NCBI RefSeq assembly: GCF_039537985.1
Contig: NZ_BAABBN010000004.1
Location: 310,001 to 374,000, forward strand
DNA: 64,000 bases
Reading direction: 5' to 3'
Source of the DNA: Litoribacillus peritrichatus
GTDB taxonomy: Bacteria; Pseudomonadota; Gammaproteobacteria; Pseudomonadales; Litoribrevibacteraceae
The notes beneath the pieces are model-generated. The model did no database searches and was not told the origin of the DNA. It was given only the letters and a program-made list of their open reading frames with translations. This document shows, piece by piece, positions 17,811-25,093 of this stretch (positions are counted from its first letter, which is position 1; each line of letters opens with the position of its first letter). A program made the translations under genes and the position numbers.

Positions 17811-17870
17811 TTTAAGAGATTTGTATTTAAGGGGTTAGTGTTTAAGTGGTTAGTGTTTAAGTGGTTAATA
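17811..17870. repeat. Four tandem 15-bp repeats (candidate enhancer)
   Basis: Four head-to-tail copies on the plus strand: TTTAAGAGATTTGTA, TTTAAGGGGTTAGTG, TTTAAGTGGTTAGTG, TTTAAGTGGTTAATA. The last three are nearly identical and the first has drifted. They lie about 135-195 bp upstream of the predicted start of the TPR-methyltransferase transcript, the usual distance for binding sites of a sigma-54 activator. They may equally be a simple slippage-generated minisatellite. Confidence 0.7.
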
Positions 17871-17927
17871 GTGCTGCGGTTGTAACTATTGAATGCACTT
17901 GGGTTATCAGCGCGATTTTGGGCGCAG

Positions 17928-17969
17928 AGAAGTAAAGACAGATAAGCAAAGACAGAGAAGTAAAAACAG
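17928..17969. repeat. Three tandem 14-bp purine-rich repeats
   Basis: Plus-strand copies AGAAGTAAAGACAG, ATAAGCAAAGACAG and AGAAGTAAAAACAG, followed by a decayed AG-rich remnant. They lie just beyond the flagellin 1 terminator in the 398-bp gap that otherwise holds the promoter and 15-bp repeats of the TPR-methyltransferase. No function is evident. Confidence 0.6.
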
Positions 17970-17974
17970 AGGTG

Positions 17975-18010
17975 AAAAGCAAAAAGACCCAGCAGGCAAT
18001 GCCTGTTGGG
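17975..18010 (-). terminator. Terminator of flagellin 1
   Basis: On the minus strand CCCAACAGGC pairs with GCCTGCTGGG (one mismatch) around ATT at 17988-18010, followed by TCTTTTTGCTTTT. It lies 33 bp after the flagellin stop codon and is a normal rho-independent terminator. Confidence 0.85.
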
Positions 18011-18042
18011 CCAATAGTTTCAGGTCAGTTAGGTGATTGAGT

Positions 18043-21000
18043 TTACTGCAGTAAACTAAGTACCTGCTCCGGTTGTGCATTTGCTTGTGATAGCACAGAG
18101 ATACCTGCTTGTTGCAGCACCTGAGTTCTGGATAATTCTGCGGTTTCTGCAGCAAAATCCGCATCCCGAATTCGAGAATTCGAAGCACTTAAGTTTTCTG
18201 ACGTGATTGACAGGCTTTCAATGGTGGATTCAAATCGGTTCTGATAGGCACCCAGGTTCGCTCTCTCAAAGTTCACTGAAGCCACAGCATTATCAATTGC
18301 CGCTAAGGCTTCTACGGCACCTTCAACCGTTGAAATATCAATGTCTTTGATGAAAGTCCCTTCCGTTGCTCCACCGTACTCGCCAGAGTTGAATCCAATC
18401 TCAGTGAGAGCATCTGGGCCATTAGAACCTGGACCAATTTCAATTTGTTCAGCAGAGGTCAGCGTTAGTGTTGAATAGGTGGTTTCTGCTGCATTGATGT
18501 AAGTCGCCGTTGCCGCAAAGTCGCCGGAACCAATGCCATCAATAGAGCTGTCTAAGCCAATTCCTTGGGTAAACGCTAATGCCTGAGCTGCTGTAAATCC
18601 ATTGGCCGTATCGTTGGTATCAATGGCAACAGATATGTTTCTGCCGTCTTCGGCTGTCAGTGTGATTGATGTACCGTTATCTTCAGCAACGACTCCGGTT
18701 TGACCGGTGATGGCATTAATGGCATTAATTGTGGAAAGTCTATCGGACTCACTGTCTCCAGTACCTGCAACCAGGCTGGTTTGGACGCCGTTAATATATA
18801 CTGTGCCAGTGCTGCCAATAGGGGCGCTGGCTGAAGAGGAACCACCAGTGACTTCGGTTGGGTTTACTGTCGCTGTAACACCTGTTTGCTCTGTTGATCT
18901 ATTGATTGCGGCGCCTAAAGCAATACCACTGGATGCTCTGTCAGAAGTAAAGGCGGTATCGTCTGATGCGGTGTCATCCAATGAGCGTGAAGCACTGATA
19001 ACTACACCGTTCAGTACTAAGTCACCTTCGTCTAGCGCTTGTGGCAGATCAGTACCTTCCGTCGAGTCTACTGTGTCTGTTACTGTGCTTTCACCGTACC
19101 AGGCTGCCATGTTGATATCAGCATTGGCAGCGCCCTGGAAATCTGAGACCTGAATATTCGTGCCGTTGGCCACCAGGGTGCCTGTCATTTCATAGGTGAT
19201 GGTGCCTGTGCCATCGGTGGAACCGGTGACGACCACATCCAATTGCGCGGTTGTTAAACCTGCGGCCGCGATGGCGGCTGTAATGGCAACGTCTAGGGCG
19301 GGTGCCGCCAGCGCAGTGGATGCGTTCAGGTCTGCAGCACCGGATAAATCAGTGGCGAATACAATGTTATCGCCGTTGAATACTGTATTGCCTTGGGCGT
19401 CCTGCACGACAAAGTCAAAGGTGGCATTGTTGGTGTTGAAATCAAACAGTCCGTTTGCAGTAACGTTTGTGCCATTGCCGTTGAACGAAGTAATCAGCTC
19501 TTGAGGGCCACGAACGGCAATACGTTCCTGGCTTGTAGATGCTGCAATGCCGGTTTCATATTCGCCTCTGACTAAACCTACGTTATTTAAGTCGCCGCTG
19601 CCTGAGCCGTCGCCGCCATCAATAGTGACTGGTCCGCCATCGGTTTTATTATAAAGAGTGAAACCGCCTTCATAGGTGCCGTCCCGACCATTGGTGGTTT
19701 GTACCGTCGCGTTATTGAACAGTTCGGCAACGTCGCCTGCGCCACCGCTGGCATCGTTACCTGTGATGGTGAAATTATAACCACTGGCGGCTGCTTCCCC
19801 TGTCGCTCTGTAGAGAATGTTGGCCGCGTTATTTGGATCAACTATGGCTTCCAGGTCAACGCCGTTGCTGGTGAAAATAGTGGTCAGTGCAGCAGCACTT
19901 TGTGCAATGGTGTTACCACCAAAGTTAGCAGCACCAAGGGTAATGGTTTGAGAAGCGTTGGTGACTGTATTGCCGTTTTTGTCTGTAAATGTGATGGCAA
20001 TAGTATCTGCCGTATAGTCACCAACAAAACCTGCCGGTGTAATTGACTGGTTGGCAATTTCGCCGCGAGGAAGCCCGGTTGCCTCAGCAATGGCTTCGGA
20101 AACACCAGTGATGGTGATGTTTCGCCCGTCATCGGCTTCCAGAAAAATACCGTTTACAGCGGAGCCCGAATCAACCGCAACAATACCTGTTTGGTCTGAT
20201 TTTGCATTGATGGCTTCAATCACGGATGCTCTGTCAGCATCGCCGTTTTGGCCACCCCAACTGACGGTGATGTCCACACCGTTCAGCTGAACAGTGGCAG
20301 GGCTGGTGGCAGTGCCTGCGAGGGTACTGCCTGTTCTTTGGGTGGTGCCTTCGGCAACGGTAGTATTCGGTTCTGCTACTACGTTGGTTTCATCGGTATG
20401 TTCGTTAATCGCGGCTGATTTGGCGATCGATGAGGCGTCAGCATTGGCAAATGAGGCGCTGTCTGAAGATGAAACGGAAGACTGAATGGTTACACCATTG
20501 ATGACTAAATCACCTTTGGTGATCTTTTCATCGGTGGCTATCGAACTAATGCCTGCCGTATCGCCACCACCCAGAGAATCAGTGGTCAGTTTGCCAATGG
20601 TGACATCAATGGTTTCACCTGCGTTGGCCCCCACCTGAAACTGCGTATCAAACGATCCGTCTAAAAGTTTACGGCCGTTGAAGTTTGTGGTTTCAGACGT
20701 ACGCTGAACTTCATCGATCAGTTGCTGAGCTTCTGAGTTAAGGGCTTCACGATCAATGTCGTCATAGGTTCCGTTTGCGGACTGAAGTGCCAGTTCCCGA
20801 ATTCTTAACAAGGCATCAGTAACGGTTTTTAACGCGCCTTCAGCCGTTTGGGACAATGAAATGGCATCCGATGAGTTTCGAATGGCAACATTGGTGCCTT
20901 CGATTTGCGCATCAAAACGTGTGGAGATCGCTAAGCCTGCCGCATCATCCTTTGCACTGTTAATACGTAAGCCAGAAGACAATCTCTGCAGCGCGGTTTG

Positions 21001-21075
21001 GTTGTCCGCTTGTGATTGGTTCAAGTTTCTCTGTGCGTTCAGAGAAGCAATGTTGGTATTAATGACCTGAGGCAT
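18043..21075 (-). CDS. fliC: Giant flagellin 1 (sigma-54 controlled)
   Basis: Filament subunit, 1010 aa, two to three times the usual 280-490. Residues 1-155 are canonical D0/D1 (Asn-Thr-Asn-Ile-Ala-Ser-Leu-Asn-Ala-Gln-Arg, Leu-Ser-Ser-Gly-Leu-Arg-Ile-Asn-Ser-Ala-Lys-Asp-Asp-Ala-Ala-Gly). Residues from about 905 are C-terminal D1/D0 (Asn-Ser-Arg-Ile-Arg-Asp-Ala-Asp-Phe-Ala-Ala-Glu-Thr-Ala). The 750-residue centre is Thr/Gly/Asp/Ala-rich and nearly lysine-free. It contains two related blocks (about 188-325 and 683-820), each with a Gly-Asp-Leu-Val-Leu/Ile-Asn-Gly-Val strand, flagellin IN motifs (Ala-Ile-Asn...Gln-Thr-Gly) and an Asp-Gly-Arg-Asn-Ile turn. This implies duplicated outer domains. 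An AGGAGA site precedes the ATG. Upstream are a sigma-54 promoter, an IHF site and a structured leader. Flagellins of about 1000 aa forming thick filaments are known from a few marine gammaproteobacteria. Confidence 0.96.
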   Translation of the reverse strand: MPQVINTNIASLNAQRNLNQSQADNQTALQRLSSGLRINSAKDDAAGLAISTRFDAQIEGTNVAIRNSSDAISLSQTAEGALKTVTDALLRIRELALQSANGTYDDIDREALNSEAQQLIDEVQRTSETTNFNGRKLLDGSFDTQFQVGANAGETIDVTIGKLTTDSLGGGDTAGISSIATDEKITKGDLVINGVTIQSSVSSSDSASFANADASSIAKSAAINEHTDETNVVAEPNTTVAEGTTQRTGSTLAGTATSPATVQLNGVDITVSWGGQNGDADRASVIEAINAKSDQTGIVAVDSGSAVNGIFLEADDGRNITITGVSEAIAEATGLPRGEIANQSITPAGFVGDYTADTIAITFTDKNGNTVTNASQTITLGAANFGGNTIAQSAAALTTIFTSNGVDLEAIVDPNNAANILYRATGEAAASGYNFTITGNDASGGAGDVAELFNNATVQTTNGRDGTYEGGFTLYNKTDGGPVTIDGGDGSGSGDLNNVGLVRGEYETGIAASTSQERIAVRGPQELITSFNGNGTNVTANGLFDFNTNNATFDFVVQDAQGNTVFNGDNIVFATDLSGAADLNASTALAAPALDVAITAAIAAAGLTTAQLDVVVTGSTDGTGTITYEMTGTLVANGTNIQVSDFQGAANADINMAAWYGESTVTDTVDSTEGTDLPQALDEGDLVLNGVVISASRSLDDTASDDTAFTSDRASSGIALGAAINRSTEQTGVTATVNPTEVTGGSSSASAPIGSTGTVYINGVQTSLVAGTGDSESDRLSTINAINAITGQTGVVAEDNGTSITLTAEDGRNISVAIDTNDTANGFTAAQALAFTQGIGLDSSIDGIGSGDFAATATYINAAETTYSTLTLTSAEQIEIGPGSNGPDALTEIGFNSGEYGGATEGTFIKDIDISTVEGAVEALAAIDNAVASVNFERANLGAYQNRFESTIESLSITSENLSASNSRIRDADFAAETAELSRTQVLQQAGISVLSQANAQPEQVLSLLQ

Positions 21076-21111
21076 AACGCTCTCCTATTTTATTTTAATG
21101 TCTTGCATATC

Positions 21112-21197
21112 AATGCGTGGTTATTGCGCTTCTTTAGGTTTTCAGCGCTTTAACTTCTTTAAGGAAACTCCTATGCGGAATTGAATCACCACGCATT
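21112..21197 (-). other. Structured leader of flagellin 1 mRNA
   Basis: Within the predicted leader of about 130 nt, AATGCGTGGT (21112-21121) is the exact complement of ACCACGCATT (21188-21197) and can close a domain. Inside it GCGCT (21126-21130) pairs with AGCGC (21144-21148), and AGGA with TCCT around 21162-21172. The closing stem would begin about nine nt after the predicted start of transcription. It may stabilise the abundant flagellin mRNA or be a site of translational control; no known riboswitch is recognised. Confidence 0.5.
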
Positions 21198-21216
21198 AGA
21201 GCTATGAAAAGCTTTA

Positions 21217-21232
21217 TGCTAAAGGTATGCCA
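21217..21232 (-). promoter_or_regulatory. Sigma-54 promoter of flagellin 1
   Basis: Minus strand: TGGCATA, CCTT, TAGC, with GG and GC ten bases apart as in TGGCACG-N4-TTGC. The predicted start of transcription is near 21206, leaving a leader of about 130 nt. It puts flagellin 1 in the RpoN-dependent class, unlike the divergent flagellin 2. Confidence 0.75.
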
Positions 21233-21250
21233 GATTTTTTTTGTATTTTA

Positions 21251-21263
21251 AATCAATGGGTTA
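21251..21263. promoter_or_regulatory. IHF-binding site upstream of flagellin 1 promoter
   Basis: AATCAATGGGTTA matches WATCAANNNNTTR fully. It lies 20 bp beyond the -24 GG, the same distance and orientation as at the TPR-methyltransferase. The identity extends to about 20 bp around the site (TTTAAATCAATGG-N-TTAT-N-GTG). Confidence 0.65.
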
Positions 21264-21402
21264 TCGTGTTATGTGGTGAGCGATTATCTGCTCTGGTCGA
21301 AAAGTAGCCTGTTTTTCTAAAGTCACGGCAAGGGTTGGCCGATAGCAAATTTGAACAGAAGTAGGCGGTAAGTAATTTTTTGTAATCGATGAAAAAATGT
21401 TC

Positions 21403-21429
21403 TAAAGGTTTCAAAAGAAGTGCCGCTAA
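21403..21429 (+). promoter_or_regulatory. Sigma-28 (FliA) promoter of flagellin 2
   Basis: TAAAGGTT (21403-21410), exactly 11 bases, then GCCGCTAA (21422-21429): one mismatch per half from TAAAGTTT-N11-GCCGATAA. Transcription would begin about 73 nt before the ATG at 21510. It makes flagellin 2 a late gene, released when FlgM is exported. Confidence 0.85.
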
Positions 21430-21509
21430 CCCTGTTGAAGATTAAAAATTAGGGCCAAAAGAGCCCAATGCCAAGGCCGCTTGCGGCGGTATTGAATGGA
21501 GAAACAACC

Positions 21510-24497
21510 ATGCCACAGATTATTAACACAAATATCGCTTCGTTGAATGCGCAGCGTAACTTAGATAAAGCCCAGTCGGGCAACGATACCGCTTTGCAGC
21601 GTCTTTCTTCTGGTCTTCGTATTAACAGTTCGAAGGATGATGCAGCGGGTCTTTCAATTTCCACACGTTTTGAAGCGCAGATCAGTGGTACTGATGTAGC
21701 AATTCGAAATGCAGGTGACGGTATTTCACTATCTCAAACAGCAGAAGGTGCGTTGGATTCAATTACAACCAACCTACAGCGTGTTAGAGAGCTAGCGGTG
21801 CAGTCTGCCAACGGTACTAACGCAGATGTTGATCGTGATGCACTGAATGCTGAAGCACAGCAGTTACTCGATGAGATTCAAAATACAGCAGATAACGCCA
21901 ACTACAACGGCATTAACCTTTTAGACGGTTCATTTGCTACGTCTTTGCAGGTAGGCGCTAATGCAGGCGATACATTGGACGTTAATATTGGTGCTGTTAC
22001 TACTGATACATTAGGTGTTGCAGATACCGCTGGGTTAAGTGCGGTCGGTTCTGATAATGCCATCAGTAATGGTGATTTGTTCATTAACGGGATTGCGATC
22101 GGTTCTTCATCTAAAGATGACGATACCGCATCTACAGATAATGCCGCAGCATCGGCGATTGCTAAAGTAGCGGCTATTAATAAGAGCACAGAAGAAACAG
22201 GCGTTCAGGCAACGGTTAACGAAAATACTGTTTCAGGTAGCTCTCAATCTGCTGCAGCGGCGGCCGATGCGGGTACTCTTGTAATTAACGGTGTTTCTGT
22301 CGAGATTTCGATTGCTGCAAATGATACTGCAGCGACTCGTTCAGGTATTACTCAGGCGATTAACAGCATCAGTGGTTCTACTGGTATTACAGCTGTTGAT
22401 ACAGGGGAGGATGCTAACGGTATTATCCTGACAGCGGCAGACGGCCGAAATGTGACTTTAAGTGCGGACTTAACCAACGACTTTGCAAACTATGCAGCTG
22501 GTGATGAAGCAAACTTTGCCCGAGATACAGGTTTGGCATTGGGTGGTGACTCAGGCTTAGGTACCCCGACAGTACAGACTTATGAGGGTGGCTTTACGCT
22601 AAGCACAACCAGTGGTACGTCTGAGATTGTAATCAGTGGTGGTGATGGTACTGGTACGGGCGATTTGTCTAATGCAGGTCTAACGGCTGGTACATACGGT
22701 TCAAGCAGTGCTGCTTTGGTTTCGGACAGTGTTGCTATTGGTGATTCAACTAACTCAGTGACCGGTGGTACAGCGGCGAATGATAATGCCACAGTTAAAA
22801 CCGGTACAGTTGCGACCTTCAGTGTGGCTTTTGATGATACTTCAAATACTGCAGTGGCTAACGCGGCAGCAGATACGTTGGCTGATTTTGCTGCGACTGT
22901 GAATGGTTCTGTAGCAAATACTGGCGTGTTTGCTTATGAGCAGTTGGATGTTGTCATTGATGTGGCTTCTTCTGGTATTTCAACTCTGACAGACATTACT
23001 TTCGGTAATGGTGCTGTTGGCTTGGGTAACGCACTGGTAGCTGGTTCATCCGCCCGGGATCTTGTATCTGCGATTAACGCGACAGATTATACGGGTTCGA
23101 ACTTTGATATAACGGCAAGTTATGATGCGGACAATGATGATATTCTTTTGAATATCCGAAGTGCAGATACCGCAGCCGCTGCATTTAAGATTGCAGCAGT
23201 GGGTGGAGCGATTGAAGTTGAGAGTGTCAATGGTGATACAGGTGCTCAGTCTACAATTGCAGCAGCAGGTAACGATGTCTTTACCGGGCAATTGGCTTTT
23301 GAGCAATTAGCAACAGGCAGTTCTACTGTTTCTGTAACGGATACTGGTGGTACTAACCTAGTTGATGGTAACTCACAAACCGTTGGTCTTACTCAGGACA
23401 GTGTGCTGCAAAGTGGTGACTTAATCATTGAAGGTGTTGCTATTGGCGCGGCAAACGCTGCGGACGATACTGCAACGGCTACTCTGGGCTCTGGTGGTGA
23501 CTTGATTACATCCGTAGATACTCGAGCAAACGGTATCGCAATTGCAGCCGCTATTAATAAAAACTCGACTGAAACCGGTGTAACTGCAGAAGTTCAGGCG
23601 ACTACCTTGGTAGGTGGTTCAGGTGGAACGGGCTCAGCGCTGGAATATGCTAAGACAAGAGCTGATATTGGCGATTCCGGTACTGTTTATATCAATGGTG
23701 TTGAAATTGGAACAACTACACTGGTAGATGATGGTTCTGGTGCTGTTGATTTTGATAAGGCGCGTGCTGATACATTAGCAGCAATTAATGCGAAGAGTGG
23801 CCAGACAGGTGTTGTTGCTGAGGATAATGGTGTTTCATTAACGTTAACAGCTGCAGATGGTCGCGCAATATCCGTCGCGGTTGATACAAACGCGGCAGCG
23901 AATGATGCTGCAGCTCTTGGTGCTGGTGATTCCATCTCTGCTTTGTTTGGACTGGATACCGAAGTTGATGGTATCGGTGGTGGTGACTTTACTACATTAC
24001 AAGCTGGTTTGGCCGTGTACGCCGATGCAGAAGCGGTAGAAGCAAACTTGTATGAGACTACTTACTCTACAGTTAAGTTGTCAGCCGCAGGGTCATTTAC
24101 TGTTGAGTCCGGTGCGAATGGTGCCTCTCAATTGTCTGCGCTAGGTTTGACTGCCGGTACGTTCGGTGGCTCTGAAAGTGGCCAGTTCCTTAAGGATGTG
24201 GATATCTCTACAGTTGAAGGGGCAAACGAAGCGTTGAGTGCAATTGATAATGCTCTGAGCCAAGTTGCAAGTGAACGAGCTAATCTGGGTGCGACTCAGA
24301 ACCGCTTAGACTCTACCGTGAGTAATCTGGCGATCACGAAAGAGAACTTGAGTGCTGCTAACTCTCGAATCAAGGATGCGGATTTCGCAGCCGAGACCGC
24401 AGAGCTATCTCGTACTCAGGTATTGATCCAGGCTGGTATCTCTGTATTGGCTCAGGCGAATGCCCGACCACAGCAGGTGTTATCACTATTGGGTTAA
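21510..24497 (+). CDS. fliC: Giant flagellin 2 (sigma-28 controlled)
   Basis: Filament subunit, 995 aa from the ATG at 21510 (AATGGAGAAA upstream), which gives the same Met-Pro-Gln start as flagellin 1. N-terminal D0/D1 occupies residues 1-155, and C-terminal D1/D0 about the last 105 (Asn-Ser-Arg-Ile-Lys-Asp-Ala-Asp-Phe-Ala-Ala-Glu-Thr). The long centre again carries two blocks with Gly-Asp-Leu-Phe/Ile-Ile-Asn/Glu-Gly-Val/Ile, IN-type motifs and an Asp-Gly-Arg turn, and paired Tyr-Glu-Gly-Gly-Phe-Thr-Leu and Tyr-Glu-Thr-Thr-Tyr-Ser-Thr strands. The ends agree closely with flagellin 1, while the centre has diverged. The genes are head to head with 434 bp between starts. It is followed by a terminator and flaG. 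Confidence 0.96.
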   Translation: MPQIINTNIASLNAQRNLDKAQSGNDTALQRLSSGLRINSSKDDAAGLSISTRFEAQISGTDVAIRNAGDGISLSQTAEGALDSITTNLQRVRELAVQSANGTNADVDRDALNAEAQQLLDEIQNTADNANYNGINLLDGSFATSLQVGANAGDTLDVNIGAVTTDTLGVADTAGLSAVGSDNAISNGDLFINGIAIGSSSKDDDTASTDNAAASAIAKVAAINKSTEETGVQATVNENTVSGSSQSAAAAADAGTLVINGVSVEISIAANDTAATRSGITQAINSISGSTGITAVDTGEDANGIILTAADGRNVTLSADLTNDFANYAAGDEANFARDTGLALGGDSGLGTPTVQTYEGGFTLSTTSGTSEIVISGGDGTGTGDLSNAGLTAGTYGSSSAALVSDSVAIGDSTNSVTGGTAANDNATVKTGTVATFSVAFDDTSNTAVANAAADTLADFAATVNGSVANTGVFAYEQLDVVIDVASSGISTLTDITFGNGAVGLGNALVAGSSARDLVSAINATDYTGSNFDITASYDADNDDILLNIRSADTAAAAFKIAAVGGAIEVESVNGDTGAQSTIAAAGNDVFTGQLAFEQLATGSSTVSVTDTGGTNLVDGNSQTVGLTQDSVLQSGDLIIEGVAIGAANAADDTATATLGSGGDLITSVDTRANGIAIAAAINKNSTETGVTAEVQATTLVGGSGGTGSALEYAKTRADIGDSGTVYINGVEIGTTTLVDDGSGAVDFDKARADTLAAINAKSGQTGVVAEDNGVSLTLTAADGRAISVAVDTNAAANDAAALGAGDSISALFGLDTEVDGIGGGDFTTLQAGLAVYADAEAVEANLYETTYSTVKLSAAGSFTVESGANGASQLSALGLTAGTFGGSESGQFLKDVDISTVEGANEALSAIDNALSQVASERANLGATQNRLDSTVSNLAITKENLSAANSRIKDADFAAETAELSRTQVLIQAGISVLAQANARPQQVLSLLG

Positions 24498-24513
24498 TCT
24501 GAGGCTTATGAAA

Positions 24514-24545
24514 GAGTGGGGGTTAAACCCCACTCGCTTTTGGTT
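24514..24545 (+). terminator. Terminator after flagellin 2
   Basis: GAGTGGGG (24514-24521) pairs with CCCCACTC (24528-24535), then GCTTTTGGTTT. It lies between flagellin 2 and flaG, so flaG would be made at a lower level by read-through, since no separate promoter was seen in the 25 bp that remain. Confidence 0.8.
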
Positions 24546-24569
24546 TAAAAATATATTAAGGAGGGGGTC

Positions 24570-24977
24570 ATGGCTGATTTAAGTCCGTTGGTCGGAATGA
24601 CTACTTCAAATAGCTCAAGTACGAAAACAGATACTAAAGCTTCACAAGGCTCAGCCGTTAAACCAGATAAGTTTAACGAAGTGCAAAAACTTGCCGACGA
24701 TGAGGTGACTCTAGGTGGCAAGGATGTGCCTGCGGTATCTGCAAAAAAAGAACCTGAACAATTGAGTAATGCGGTAGAGCAGTTGAATGACTACATTCAA
24801 ACGGTAGATCGTAAGCTTCAGTTTAAGGTTGATGAAGATTCTGGTGAGGCGATTGTTACTGTTCTGGATGCCAGTTCTGATACGGTTATCAGACAAATTC
24901 CGGATGATGTGGTGATTAAATTGGCCAGAAGCCTGGAGCAAGATGAACCTGTTCAGTTGTTTCAGATCTCAGTATAA
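24570..24977 (+). CDS. flaG: FlaG family flagellar protein
   Basis: Small protein, 135 aa, of the FlaG family, commonly coded between flagellin and fliD in polar flagellates; reported to affect filament length. The N-terminal 60 residues are Ser/Thr/Lys-rich and unordered. The C-terminal domain (about 62-135) has the family pattern Leu-Gln-Phe-Lys-Val-Asp-Glu-Asp-Ser-Gly, then Val-Ile-Arg-Gln-Ile-Pro. AAGGAGGGGG (about 24558-24567) is a strong ribosome site. Confidence 0.93.
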   Translation: MADLSPLVGMTTSNSSSTKTDTKASQGSAVKPDKFNEVQKLADDEVTLGGKDVPAVSAKKEPEQLSNAVEQLNDYIQTVDRKLQFKVDEDSGEAIVTVLDASSDTVIRQIPDDVVIKLARSLEQDEPVQLFQISV

Positions 24978-25005
24978 CCATTAATGATTTACGGGATGGT
25001 TATGC

Positions 25006-25021
25006 TGGCCCGGTAATTGCA
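25006..25021 (+). promoter_or_regulatory. Sigma-54 promoter of fliD
   Basis: TGGCCCG (25006-25012), GTAA, TTGC (25017-25020): one mismatch from TGGCACG-N4-TTGC. Expected start of transcription near 25032, about 60 nt before the fliD ATG. This is the best sigma-54 match in the window. It separates fliD control from the sigma-28 flagellin 2. Confidence 0.82.
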
Positions 25022-25093
25022 GAACGGCAGGCAGGTCATGGAAAGATCAATGACTTGACTGGCGTTTTTTGCTTTTAGAAAGGTGGAAATATT

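Noticed and set aside
17811..17969. CRISPR-like repeats
   Set aside because: The units are 14-15 bp and directly tandem with no spacers and no cas genes; they are simple tandem repeats.
21319..21346. A second sigma-28-like promoter for flagellin 2 (TAAAGTCA ... GCCGATAG)
   Set aside because: The spacer is one base too long (12 rather than 11) and the site lies 84 bp upstream of a far better match at 21403-21429. It could be a minor start but is not listed.
18043..24497. Recent gene conversion or inversion between the head-to-head flagellins
   Set aside because: The conserved ends match as protein but differ at many codon positions in DNA, so recent exchange is not supported.
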